Source: Plectosphaerella cucumerina (lineage: Eukaryota; Ascomycota; Sordariomycetes; Glomerellales; Plectosphaerellaceae). From it: 64,000 nt of DNA. A program made the translations under genes and the position numbers. Shown here piece by piece: positions 21,227 through 32,463 of this stretch (positions are counted from its first letter, which is position 1; the number at the start of each line of letters is the position of its first letter). The stretch covers positions 5,952,001-6,016,000 of the forward strand of contig JAGPXD010000002.1 in assembly GCA_020746995.1 (NCBI GenBank), read 5' to 3'. The notes below the pieces were generated by a model. It searched no databases. It was not told where the DNA came from and saw only the letters and a list, made by a program, of their open reading frames with translations.

Positions 21227-22829
21227 ATGGACATCATGAGGATCCTCTCATCGGCAACGGCTGAAGAAGGCCCCTCAACCCCCGGCCCCCTCGCCTCCGC
21301 CTCCACGCCCACAGCCGCTCCCGACCCGACATCTCCCCACGCCCGCCGCGCCGGCAGCTCCGCCCTCGATCCTGCCGCCGCCGCCCAGCACCTCTTCTCA
21401 GACACATCAACCTCCCCCGCCGAGTCCTGGCGTCTCGACGAGTTCGTCACCGACCCCGGATACCTCGCCTACCAGGAAGAACTCCGCTGCCTCATCTTCA
21501 ACACCGCCCAGACCGCCCCTCCCACGCGGGAGACTACCCCCGAGGCACCTCTTCTCCAAAACACAACCATTCCCCTCGCAGCCGCCTCCCCCTCAGGACC
21601 CCCCTCCTCTCACGCAAACACCATCCTCGCCACCGGCCGCCGCCTCGAGTACCTCAAGAACTACGTCGGCCAGGTCGCCCCCTGGCTCGACATGTTCGAC
21701 AGCGCCCGCGCCTTCGGGATCCAGATGCCCGTCCGCGCTCGCCGCGCGCCCGCGCTTCTCTACGCCCTCCTTGCCCTCTCCGCCCGCCAGATGGAGCGCC
21801 GCGAGGGAAAACAGCAGTCGTTCGACTCGCTCGAGCTCTATCAGGAAGCCATCCGATTGCTCACACCGCTACTGCAGGCCCGCGACCCGGACATCATTCC
21901 CATCTGCACCGTCCTCTGCTGTCTCGAGATGATGTCCGCCAGCGCCCACGACTGGCGCAAGCACCTTGAGGGCTGTGCTGCTCTATTCGACTCATTTGCC
22001 GTCCATGGCTTCAGCGGAGGTCTGCTCCAGGCCGTCTTTTGGTGCTATGCGAGAATGGGTATGGCTCGACGCCTCTCTTCTGCTGTTCATACTGACTAAC
22101 CTCCTAGACCTTTGCGGCGCCCTCATCTCGGAGGGCACCGAGAATACACTCCTTCAGCCCGCCAAGTGGCTTCCCCAGGGCACGCCGCATCACGCCGCCC
22201 GCGACCTCTTCCGCCAGGCCGCCTCCCCAGACATGCACGCCAACTACGCCGTCTACCTCTGTGCACGCGTCTGCGAGCTCGTCGCCGACCGCACCCGCTT
22301 CTTCGAGCTCGGCGACACCGGTGGCTGCAGTCCCCAGTCCCTCACGGACCGCTGGCTCCTGCTCTGGGAGGACCTTCAAGCCTGGGAGCGCGATCGCCCG
22401 CCCGAGCTTCTCCCCGTGCAGACCATCCAGAGCACCCCGTTCCCCCAGATTCTGTGTCTACACTGGGCCGCCATCTCCTCAAACCAGCTCTACCACACCG
22501 CCTGCGTCCTGCTGCTCGACACCATGCCCAAGCCGCTCAACCTCAAGCTCGGCCTCACCGGCTCGGCCATCTGGCACGCCAAGCGCATCTGCGGCATCTC
22601 CCTTACCAATCCCCACCAGGGCTGCCTCAACAACGCCATCCAGCCCCTTTGGGTCGCCGGCCGCCTGCTGAGCCACAAGTCCGAGCACGAGCTGCTGGTC
22701 AAGCTCATCCGCAGCATCGAGGCCATGACCGGCTGGGGCACCTGCTGGCGCATCGAGGACCTCGAGGCCGCCTGGGGGTACAAGGTCAAGCGGGCCCCGA
22801 GACCAAGGGAGACCGCCGCCGTCATGTGA
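21227..22829 (+). CDS. Transcription-factor-like protein without a zinc cluster
   Basis: Two exons, 21227-22058 and 22108-22829, give 517 residues. The N-terminal 140 residues are Ser/Pro/Ala-rich and carry no Zn2Cys6 motif. The rest is the helical regulatory region of fungal zinc-cluster factors (Fungal_trans_2-like). Motifs include APWLDMFDSARAFG, ALLALSARQMERREG, CTVLCCLEMMSA, SNQLYHTACVLLL and IWHAKRICGISL. The same motifs, in the same order, occur in the convergent neighbour at 22884-24910, so the two are paralogs lying tail to tail with a 54-bp gap. Without a DNA-binding domain it may act as a partner or decoy of a zinc-cluster factor, or be a reduced gene. No upstream exon with the cluster can be found in the 370 bp available. 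Confidence 0.8.
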
Positions 22830-22883
22830 GCTGAGAGGCGTGTTGGTTGTGAAATCATATTCAACCCTACTCATGTTCACGTC

Positions 22884-24910
22884 TCACCCCCCGCCCCAGG
22901 TCTCCTGCAGCTCCACGGCGAAATTACTCAGGTCCCATCCTGTGATGATTCGCACGCGGTTCAGGCAGTCGAGAATGGCGCGCTGCTGCGGTTCGTACGT
23001 CAGCCGTTGTGCCGCCAGGTACAGCGACGCCACAAGGCACAGGTCCCAGCTGTCACGGCGGTCGTTATTAAGACAGATGCCGCACACTCGCTGGGCGTGC
23101 CAAAGGTGCGAGGCGGCTGACGACTTGCGCGAGGCCGCCTGCAGCGTCCTCGGCCGGCTCTGCAGCAGCAGAAGCATGGCCGTGTGGTAGAGCTGGTTTG
23201 CCAGCACGGCGGCGCCATTGGTGAAGAGCACAACCGGGAACAGGCTCTCCTCGCCCTCCATCTCGGCCATGGGACGAAACTCGTGCGGCCGCCCGGCGTA
23301 CCACGCTGTCAGGGCGTCGTTCAGCGCCGTCCATCTCTGGACGGGCGTCACTGGCGCCCCCTCGGTGCCAGGGGCCTGCGGGGCAAAGGGCGATGCGTGG
23401 AAGCTGACGGCCCTGGCGCAGAGGAGAATTGCGTCGGTGGCGTACCGGAACATGGAGTCGTCCGTGTGTGGGGATCCAGGGGTCGTTGGCGTGTCTGGCA
23501 CATAGCCGACGTGGTCAGGGACGGACACGGTGGAGGAGCCGTTGATCATGGCCGCCGTGAGTTCTACGGTAGTCAGCAGTGTTACCTCTGGGGATTTTTG
23601 TGAGAAATCTTACCTAGCCTCAGCAGCAGAGTCAGAATAGACGCCCTCATCTTGGTTCCCGCATGCTCGAGCGCGCCGGCGAGAAAGTGCTCCCCAAAAA
23701 CGATGCTGGTCGGGCCCTGCCAGGCGGCAGGAATGGACGTGACGAAGCGGCATGTAGTGGCGAGCGCAACCTGGGCCAGGTAAGGGTCGGAGAAGGGGTC
23801 GATGCCCTGCTGGCGCAAGAGGGAGGCTTCGGACAGGGCGTCAAGATATTCCGCGTCGCTGGCGGCCGCGTGCCCATCATCATGCTGGGCGCGCGAGGCG
23901 AGGGCGAGGAGGGCGGAGAGGGTGCCCTCAGACTCGACGGCGAGACGGGCCACAGCGAGGCCGAAGGACTGGCCCATGTCGCAGATGTCGAGCCAGGGTG
24001 CGACCTGGTATCTGTAGTAGCGCAGGAGCTGGAGCAAGCGGTCCTGGGTGAGGGTGTGATCCGGGGCCATAGCGGCGAGCGAGGGCACGCTGCTCGTTGG
24101 CGAGCCCTGAAGAGCCATAGCGTGAGGGTTGGGGTGCATATGGGCTGACGGCGAACCGGGAAAGCCGGGCGTGGGCATGTCGCTGCCGAGGGAGAGGAGG
24201 ACGTTAAGGGCGGTCTCGTAGGCCGGGTCTTTGGGCGAGGTGCCGAGACCGACGGCGACGGGTCGGGACGGCGGGACGCCAGGAGTCTTGGGGGTGATAG
24301 GCGCCGGGTTGGAGGGCCAGTCGTGCATGGCCGTGTCGTTCTGGAAGACAACCTGTGGGTGTTCCTCCGGCGGCGGTGGGTGCTGGATGTCTGGTACCGG
24401 GACCGGGGGCTTGTGTTCTAAGGGCGCGTCATGCGACGGGAGGGTCTCGGGGCTCACGGGCGACGTGGGCCGGGCCTCGGCAGGGGAGTTTGAGGTTGCG
24501 CCGGCCGGTCCGACGAACTGTGGGTGGTGAGCACGGGGAGGCGCGAGGGAGGCATGACGGAGTACCGACCTGGAGACGGGCGTACTGCGGTGCCGGGGCG
24601 GCGGCGGCGGTGGTGGTGGAAGCAGCGGGCGCCGGACCGCGCGACACGGTCATGACATTCTTGTCGAGGAAGGTGAGGCGCGGGCCATACTGGCAGTCGA
24701 AGCCTCCATCGACGCAGCGCTGGCATCGCGGTTTGCCCTCATCGCCTGGGGAGGGAGGTCAGTCCGCAAGGACAGGACATGAAGAAGGAGTGATGATGAC
24801 GGGGGGCGGGCCGGCTTACATTTACGACGTCGCACGCGACACTTCATGCACCCGGTCCGGGTCCTCTTGTGCTTTGCCTTGCCGGGCTCGTCATCGGCGG
24901 CGGCGGTCAT
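22884..24910 (-). CDS. Zn2Cys6 transcription factor
   Basis: Four exons, 24820-24910, 24570-24745, 23614-24517 and 22884-23563, give 616 residues. The zinc cluster is CMKCRVRRRKC (C21, C24, C31) then C38, C41 and C48 in RCQRCVDGGFDC; the first intron splits C31, which confirms the join. A Pro/Ala-rich linker (about 70-230) is followed by the helical regulatory region with APWLDICDMGQSFGL, ALLALASRAQ, ANQLYHTAMLLLL, LWHAQRVCGICL and a closing ITGW. The second intron has a weak donor (CAG then GTCGGT), so that edge is the least certain. It is a nuclear DNA-binding regulator; targets are unknown. It is convergent with its zinc-less paralog and divergent from the polyol dehydrogenase gene 888 bp away. 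Confidence 0.85.
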
Positions 24911-25798
24911 GACTTCTGGTGGTTCATCCGCGACGGCGGGCGCAAGTACGTGGGTGCGTGGAGAGGAAGATTGGGGGGATATTTTAGTCGGATTCGGAAG
25001 GACGAGGAAGACGGGACGTATGGGAGGGCGGGGGGAAGGCGGTTCGAGGATTTGGGGGGGATTCTCCGGGGCTGGAACCTTTCGGGGGGTGAAGCCGCGG
25101 TATGTCGGCCGACGGGGTCCAGGGCGGTTCCTTCCCTCGTCGGGGTACTTCCCCACGCGCCAAGCCCGATATGGCGAGTTTAACCGCTGCAGCCAATCTG
25201 GGGGAAGCTTGATTGGCCGTAATTGGTTCCGTCGAGGCGGGCTCGGGATTCGCTGGAAGGAGGGCAGAGAAATGCGCTTCCGAGCGTGTGACCACTGTCC
25301 GTTGATGCGCTGCCGGTGGTCGGCGTCCAGCGAGTCAGTGTACAGAAGTTGGCACTTACTTGGTCAGGTACCTTAGGGAGCTATCCTTCAGGGGAGTAGG
25401 TAGTCATGGAGAGCCCAAGGTGGATGGGCCGGAGTTCGATGTGCAAGTCAACCATCAAGACTAGGATTGTTAAAAAATGGTTGCTTCGACTCGGCTTCGC
25501 CCTATCGCAATCTTTCTGCTTTCTGCAATCGTCTGCATCCCGAATAACAGAACCGCAACCGCCGGAGTTAGTCCGGTGTCCATCGACCCGGAGGTGGCAA
25601 CCGCGATGCGCCGCCCGCCGCTTGCCATATTAGGAAATGCGAAGCGCTCACCATAAGAATGTCCGGATGCCCCTCCTCAAGCTCAATCGAAAAAAGACCC
25701 TGAGAGCTCGTAGAATTTCATCCCGACAAGTTCTATCATCAGAAGAGCCCATTCAGACAGTCTCCGACCCTCAAAATCCCCTTCCAGCACATCTCGCC
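24911..25798. other. Divergent promoter, regulator and polyol dehydrogenase
   Basis: About 0.9 kb between a Zn2Cys6 factor (minus) and a polyol dehydrogenase (plus). I see no gene. Overlapping frames near 24650-25376 are shadows of the regulator or non-coding. Confidence 0.55.
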
Positions 25799-27162
25799 AT
25801 GGCCGTCACCACAACCACCTCCCTCGACGCCCCGATCGCGGCGGCAAAGATGAACGGAACCGCCAACGGCATCGAGACCCTGACCGCGCCGCTCCCGAAC
25901 CCCGCGCTCCAGGTCACAGCCGACCACAGCCTCAAGGCCATCGACGCTCCCGTTCTGGCGCCCAAGAGGGGTCAGGTCCTTCTTCACATCAAGGCCACCG
26001 GCGTGTGCGGGTGAGCAGCTCATCTCACTCGCCTCTCTTCCCTTCAGCGCTGACTTCCCAGCTCCGACATCCACTTCTGGAAGACCGGCAAGATTGGCTC
26101 TCTCGTCTTCGAGGGCGACTGCACAATCGGCCACGAGGCCGCCGGCGTCGTCCTCCGCGTCGGCGAGGGCGTCCGCAACCTCAAGCCCGGCGACCGCGTC
26201 GCCGTCGAGCCCGGCGTGCCCTGCGACGACTGCTTCCTCTGCCAGGAGGGCCGCTACAACCTGTGCGAGGACGTCCAGTTCGCCGGCGTCTACCCTTACG
26301 AGGGCACCCTGCAGCGCTACAAGGTCCATCCCGCCAAGTGGCTTCACAAGTAAGCCCTCAACCCCCCTCCTTCTCCGCCCATGCTCCTCATCTAATTGAC
26401 TCTCACCCAGACTCCCCGACAACGTCTCCTTCGAAGAGGGCGCCCTCCTCGAGCCCCTCTCCGTCGCCATGCACGGCATCCGCACCACCGGCCTCTCCCT
26501 CGGCGTCGGCGCCGTCATCTGCGGCGCCGGCCCCATCGGCCTCATCACCCTCGCCGCCGCCCGCGCCTCGGGCGCCCACCCCCTCGTCATCACCGACATC
26601 GAGCCCTCCCGCCTCGCCTTCGCCCGCGAGTTCGTCCCCTCGGTCATCACCTACCAGATCGACCCCAAACTATCAGCAGAGCAGAACGGCCTCGCCATCC
26701 GCGCCCTCTTCGGCGCCGGCTCCCAGGCCACTGGCGGCGAGTACGTCGCCCCCCGTACCGTCCTCGAGTGCACGGGAATCGAGAGCAGCATCTGCACCGC
26801 CGCCTACACCGTGCGCCGCGGCGGCACCGTCATGGTCATCGGCGTCGGGCGCGAGATTGTCAACAACCTCCCCTTCATGCACATTTCCCTGGCAGAGGTG
26901 AGTTACCCCAACCCCAACCTCCCTAAGGCACGCCAGCGCTAACATGATCCCCCAGATCAAGCTTGAATTCATCAACCGCTACCGCGACACCTGGCCCGCT
27001 GGTATCCAGTGCCTCACCGGCGGCGTCCTCGACCTCAAAAAGCTCATCACCCACCGCTTCCCCCTTGAGCAAGCCCGCGAGGCCCTGGCCTTGTCGTCCG
27101 ACCCGCGGAACGGCAGCATCAAGGTCCAGGTCGTCGACGAGATTGATTCGCCCGTTTTCTAG
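25799..27162 (+). CDS. NAD-dependent polyol dehydrogenase (L-arabinitol 4-dehydrogenase/sorbitol type)
   Basis: Four exons, 25799-26010, 26062-26349, 26411-26897 and 26956-27162, give 397 residues. This zinc-containing medium-chain dehydrogenase has catalytic zinc residues C70 (GVCGSD, split by intron 1) and H95-E96 (GHEAAG). The structural zinc lobe is CDDCFLCQEGRYNLC. The Rossmann motif GAGPIGL is followed by ITDIEPSRLAFA; the Asp after the second strand points to NAD rather than NADP. ITDI..SRLAFA, ALLEPLSVA and ECTGIESSI are found in fungal L-arabinitol 4-dehydrogenases, while the HP.KW.HK and N-terminal regions are more generic, so L-arabinitol, xylitol or sorbitol are all possible substrates. 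It acts in the cytosol in pentose/polyol catabolism. The Zn2Cys6 gene on the other side of the promoter could be its regulator, but this is only positional. Confidence 0.88.
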
Positions 27163-27326
27163 ATGTTTTCAAGCTGGGGAGTTGGGGAGTTGTCCGGCGG
27201 CATTTAGATGTTGGAGATGAACTTGATATTACGAGATTACCACGACCTAATAAATAGAGACGACTTGGAAAACCAACCCAATCTTCGCTCATCGTTCGCA
27301 TCACATACATGACCCAAGTACCCCTT

Positions 27327-27758
27327 TCAAGGAATAGACGAACCGATACCCTCCAGCATGCTCTCCTCGTCACCTCCGAACTGTGCTCCGATGTTGGTGG
27401 CATCATCCGTGAGCTGTCCGTCCACATTGTCCCCGTTGGTCTTGACGAACGAGGCGGCGCCCGGCTGGCCCGCAGCGATGAGCATGTTGGCCGCCCCGTT
27501 GGCGATCTTGTCGCCCTGGCGGCTCCCGATCTTGGGAACACCGCCGGAGGGGGCGCCGGCCCCACCCCCGATGAGCTTGGCCGTGTTGCCCTCGGCGTTC
27601 TCGATGCCGTATCCGACACCGTTGTCGGTGCTCGACAGAATGGAGCTGCAGGCGTTACCCTCGCCGGCCAGTTGCCGGGCTTGGAGGGGGGCGCCTGTGG
27701 CCGGCACCGCCAGGAGGAGGGCGGCGGCGACGGCGAGGAACTTGGTAATTTGGGTCAT
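27327..27758 (-). CDS. Small secreted Gly/Ala/Asn-rich protein
   Basis: A single exon encodes 143 residues. A clear signal peptide (MTQITKFLAVAAALLLAVPATGA) is followed by APLQARQLAG, which has a possible processing site after Gln-Ala-Arg. The mature part is rich in Gly, Ala, Asn and Ser, acidic near the end, and contains a single Cys (NACSSIL). IENAEGNTAKLIGGGAGAPSGG and the later DGQLTDDATNIGAQFGGDE have an Asn-Thr/Gly periodic feel, but I cannot define a repeat. I do not recognise the family. It is convergent with the polyol dehydrogenase gene 164 bp away. A secreted structural or effector-like role is possible but not shown. Confidence 0.75.
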   Translation of the reverse strand: MTQITKFLAVAAALLLAVPATGAPLQARQLAGEGNACSSILSSTDNGVGYGIENAEGNTAKLIGGGAGAPSGGVPKIGSRQGDKIANGAANMLIAAGQPGAASFVKTNGDNVDGQLTDDATNIGAQFGGDEESMLEGIGSSIP

Positions 27759-30115
27759 GATGTTTGAGTTGGGTGGGAGGAAGGAAGTGGTAGAAGGGCT
27801 GGCTGTCTGTCTCTGAGTTCTGGTGCTGCTGGATGATGATGGAGGAGAGAATGTTGGAAACGGAGGCCCAAAGCTGCCCCTTTTCTACTTGTTCGCCAGC
27901 TGAGAAAACTCCCTCTCAAGCCACGTCGGAGGGCATCGTGTATCTCCAGCTCTCACATGCCTCAACAGTTCGAGAGGCCTCTGTCGTCACTTCACAGGAG
28001 GGTTTGATCTGCGCTGCATGGTTCACGCCAGACTCTGCCCTACGACCCGAGCATTTGGTTGACCGAAGTTGACCGACGCTGATAGCTCACAGAATCTGGG
28101 GCTGCCCTTCGTCATTTCGACCTTTTGCCACGGTCTGGACCTCGACGAGAAGGGGTCTTGCAAGATCCGAGCCCCCGATGGACGCAGGATCGCAACCGTG
28201 GGACGATCTGGCGTCCATTGCAGATCCTCACTTGGGTTGTCTTTCAGGGTCCAGCACTTGCCCAGCTGTCGCCGCGCGACGAGCTACACCGAAGCTTTGG
28301 CCGACAATTCTGACGAAGATGAGCAGGGATGCGTCACCCTCTGCTCGACAACGGGACCGAAGAAGCATTCCTTCGCCGAACGGGCAACTCTCACGCCGGC
28401 AACGACAAGGATCGACAGAAAAAGACGTCAGACCCTTGCACCGGGAGATCGTCCCATGTTGCGGCGAACCTCCAAGGAGAGCCAGCAACGACAAGTCCAC
28501 AGCGCCCGAAATGGACGACCTCAGTTCCCTCGGCCGAGTTGCCGGGAGATCATCGTCATGGGTGCGCGTCCCGGGGGTTCGGTAGAGGCGCTTGTCGCCG
28601 TAGCGAGAGGCCGGTCATATTTCTTGAGGCTCGAACGGTCAGCTCGGATAGGGGCTGCCGGGTAGGGCGCGGCTAGCGACCCCTGTATTGGGACGGCGGA
28701 AAGCCTCTTGGTTCGACACCACGACATCACTTCGCGGCTACGACCGTTTCTTCAAGTCCAGGCTCTGAAGGCCTGCGGAATAGGCCTTCTTTGAAGTGTG
28801 ACTTGGTCATCGAGCTTGACAGGTCCCGCTAAGGCGTTTGAGCGGCATGTTCTCATCAAACAGCTCCCCGTGCCCCTGGTGGTATTCCCCAGCCCCTTGT
28901 GCTTGGACGCAGGTTTTGTTGCACCTTAGCATCGGGACTCTGGCCTCTCCTGTTAATTAAAACCTGCTCAAGATGAACAGCATCTTACCGCGATGTGACG
29001 GCAGTATGGGTATCTTGCTCATGCTGGCTCTCGGGCTAGAGCTTCTAGGAGAAACCACCTTCTTTTCCCCAGACTTTTTGGTGCACAATGCACATTATAA
29101 CACCAGTGATGTCACGTTCTTTGATAGCGGCAGCTACGGGCATCACCGTCGGCCCGGCGGGTTGGGACTCAAAGCCTGAGAGGGCATGATGTACTAAGGG
29201 TTCTTGCTAGGCTTCCCTAGCTCCCGCAAAAGCTCCGAACAGACGTCAGCGTCATGGAGACACGGCATACTATCAACATCTCGAGGTGAAGCTATCGGCG
29301 GCTGGTAACACTAGTCTGTCTTCTGAACGTCTTCAAGGGTCCAAGGGCGGCTGTTAGATCTGGGAGGCTCACGATGGTGTGCCCACCAGAAAACAACGGC
29401 CGGATTCAGTCGTCGGGGAACTCTGTTGTACATGACGTAAAGTTAGAAGAATGGGCTCATTGTTGGCTTCTATGAGAGGTTTTTGACAAAAGTCGCCCAG
29501 AAGAAAGGTTTGCTGTCTCAATGTAGGTAGGTTAATGCTGAGAGTGGACGGTGTGGTATCATGGTTTCGTAAGGCAGTAATAGTAGGTGGGCAAGAACCT
29601 TCAATAGACGAACGGGTGCCCTGGATGACATCAACTCACATTTACGGCACATATTACTGTCTGATGGTCGAAACCTGGGTAGGGCCGGGAGTCTGTGGTT
29701 GGGCCAAAGGTTTTGATCTCAACCCCCACGACACGTTTGCCCACCCGTTTTTCAGCTACGATAATGGACACGCAGGGCAAGTACGGCCAGCCTTCTCGGT
29801 ATCCTTAATATGGCTGCAGTGGTCAACAACATATCCCCTATCAGCTCTTGATGATCACATGGATGCCTGGCTGGCCAGCTGCCATGCGGCCCAGCATCAC
29901 GCAAAACACACATTACAACTAGATAACCCCGGGGCTTACGTGAGACCTAGTACATGACAGGTATCGTGGCTTTTCATCGGCCGGGGTCTTCACACAGCAG
30001 GTTTCTAGTTTGCGCTTATGACGGTGCGCCAGCTTTTCCAGTGCAAGTCCGCTCATCAACAATCTTTAACATAAATGAAAGTCATCAATCATGTATTCGT
30101 TAGGTAGACCTCCAC
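27759..30115. other. 2.4 kb without a supported gene
   Basis: The longest frames are 28069-28665 (198 residues, several overlapping alternatives on both strands) and 29535-29957 (140 residues). Neither has a recognisable domain, signal peptide or splice structure, and I do not call them. A nested inverted repeat lies at 28750-28797. A 68-residue frame at 28973 has a hydrophobic N-terminal third but no other support. Confidence 0.5.
28750..28797. repeat. Nested inverted repeat (hairpin)
   Basis: GAAGGCCT (28767-28774) and AGGCCTTC (28782-28789) form a perfect 8-bp stem around a 7-base loop. CTTCAA on the left and TTGAAG on the right form an outer arm after an internal bulge. No gene is adjacent, so a terminator role cannot be assigned. 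Confidence 0.45.
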
Positions 30116-31193
30116 CTAGGCGCTCCTCTGTAGAAGCATCTGAATCTGTGGCACTGGCGGCACGATCCTACCTCCCCTGAGGCTCTCACACGAGACATAG
30201 TTGTTCTCGATGAAGGGCGTCATGACCTGGATGCCCTGGGCACCCTCGAACTTCGTAGGGGTCCCGACAGGACCGAGCCGAGCGTCTATGTTGGCCTGTA
30301 TCCGTACGGGGGCGTGCTGACCGAGCGACAATGGGGTATCATAAATTCGAATCTGTTCGCAGCATGACGTTGGGCCGTTGACGAAGATGGGTTGGTTCGT
30401 GACATTCTTGAAGAAGTCCATGGGGATGGCGTCGTTTCCGTATGATGGCGGTTGGTATGCGGTGTAAGTGAGGGAGATGTGTGCCAGCTCGGACTGAGCA
30501 CGGAAGTGTGTGGTGTCGCCGTTCCGGCTGTAGGCGTTGCACTCTGGCTCAAAGGTGGATGGGTGGACTGTGGTTCCATACTCTCTGGAGCCGGAGATGG
30601 CGTCGTTGTTCGAGGCGGTGATCATCTGCTCTGGTGCCCATCGGAAGGAAGAATAGCCGTCGCCGAGGAGGTCGAGGAAGGGGAACTCGAAGCCGACTCT
30701 CTGGATATAATCAGCACGGGCACGATAGCCAGGAAAAGGGGCAGAGGCTTACGCTGAAGTCAGGGATGGAGTACTCCATGTATCGGATGTCGTGGTCGTG
30801 TCCGGCCTGGATGATGACTGGATACATCTCCGCCGGGAAATCGGGTAGCAGCAAGCGATAGGCGCTTTCTAGGATCTTGTACGACGACGGGATGATCTGT
30901 CTGGCCAAGTCCAGCGAGATGGGCACCACAACGATGGTGGCATTGAAGTTCCCGGTGGCGTTGTCTGGGAACAGACCGTGAAGGATGTTGGACTGATCGT
31001 CTGTCTGACACTGGATGGGGGAAGCATCCGTCCGGCCGAGGAGAAGGATCAAGCCGATGAGAAGCCCGACGACGGAGATCGGGATCAAAGACAGCGAAAG
31101 AGGGCCGTCTTTCTGCGCAGGCGAAGAGGCCCGGCCACGTCCGTTGTTGTGCCCGTCGCGCCGCATCGCTGAGAAGCTCGAAAAGAGAACCAT
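30116..31193 (-). CDS. Membrane-anchored acetoacetate-decarboxylase-like protein
   Basis: Two exons, 30753-31193 and 30116-30700, are joined at phase 0 across a 52-nt intron and give 341 residues. I chose the ATG at 31193 (context TAGTCATGG); the next in-frame ATG at 31166 would remove nine residues. A basic N-terminus (MRRDGHNNGRGRA) precedes one hydrophobic span (IPISVVGLLIGLILLLG), so the body is probably lumenal or extracellular, with N-glycosylation sequons (NATGNFNAT, FKNVT). The segment IVVVPISLDLARQIIPSSY, then DFPAEMYPVIIQAGHDHDI, resembles the start of acetoacetate-decarboxylase-fold proteins, but I see no clear catalytic Lys context. It may be a non-catalytic member of that fold; the assignment is tentative. 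The promoter is shared with a Sec14-type gene. Confidence 0.65.
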
Positions 31194-32463
31194 GACTACC
31201 CAACTCTCGTCTGGATGTGCCGCAGGCTCGGCTGGTGGCGTCGGTCCTAAGTACTCGACAGGAAAAAGAAGAATCTCCACCCGGGACGGCCAAGAGAGGG
31301 GAAGGGCGGGAAGGAGTCGCTGCGCTCATTTCTCGATCCTGGCACCACGACTGGGGGGGAACGCCCGCGAAGATGACTGAAGTCTGGCTGGGGTGATATG
31401 TACAGATATACCGCCTGCAGGTAGCCGGGGCGCCGTGAAATAGACGGACCGGATGTCTCTCATTCCTTGTATGGAAGCTGCGGCTCCCGGAATTTCGAAA
31501 TCCACAAGGCCGTCCGTCCCATGGTGCAGGTCAGCACTGACCGTCCGCACAGCCGAGTCACATACAAACTAGCGGATCGAGATGAATGGTTGGTTGGTTC
31601 GACTGGATGGCTGGGTTTGTTGCTGATGAAGATCCCAATGGTCGGGTCCCCCTTTGACGACGATAGTAGGTAGAAGACGGCATAGCGGACTAGCGTGCGA
31701 GCGCGGGAAGGGTCAGCGGTCGTGGCATGCAAAAGGGCCGGGATTGGGTCGGGCTGCAGCCATAGCTTCGGATGACACCAGTTCCGGCGACGCAAGGAGA
31801 CCGACGCGTCACGGAAACGAAGGCTCCCGAGAGCCTAGGGCGGGGAAACATGGCGTGTCTTAATCACAGACTCGAGCCGGGGTGGTCCGGATCCGAGGAT
31901 AGACACGTGGATAAGCGAGAAGATCATCGTGTGCGAGCGTCTAGGGGGGGGCTTGGGGGAGCTTCGAGAAAGAGAGAGTTCAGGTTCTGAGGCTGACGGG
32001 TTTAAGTTCGGTCAAACAAAGAAATGCGGCTCGGTGAGTCTGCCGCTCACCTTGACGGGGGTCCGTCCCTGACCGACAGAGAAAGTGGTACCTGAAATTG
32101 GGGAAGTTCGATAAGATAAGCGGCTACACGCCCGATTGGCTGCTACGGACTTTCAACTTCACGAGTCAACCCCGACGGAAATGAGATGAGACCGACAAGT
32201 CAGCATCAGCCTCCCCCTTCTCTATTAACGATACATTTCGATTCCTTGATACCCCGAGGTGATTTGGTCGTTCGCGTGCTTGACAAACATCGCACTTTGC
32301 AGCGTCGAATAAGAGCGCAGGATCGATCACCTGTGGAACGTTCCGTCAAACTCATCTTCGTACTCCGTCATTCGCCCCCTGAAGCTCAACAGAAGCGGTC
32401 AGCATATACGCATCTCGGACATCGGACCGGACAAGGCGATTGAACTCACACCACATCACCAAG
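31194..32463. other. Divergent promoter region
   Basis: About 1.3 kb between the membrane protein (minus) and the Sec14-type gene (plus). I see no gene; the short frames overlap on both strands. Confidence 0.55.

Noticed and set aside
28069..28665. 198-residue open frame in a gene-free stretch
   Set aside because: Several frames on both strands are open over the same bases, composition is Arg/Ser-rich, and there is no domain, signal peptide or intron pattern.
28973..29179. 68-residue frame with a hydrophobic start, possible small secreted protein
   Set aside because: The hydrophobic part begins at an internal Met, no cysteine pattern follows and the remainder looks random.
29535..29957. 140-residue open frame
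   Set aside because: No recognisable motif and no neighbouring exons; kept as non-coding for lack of support.
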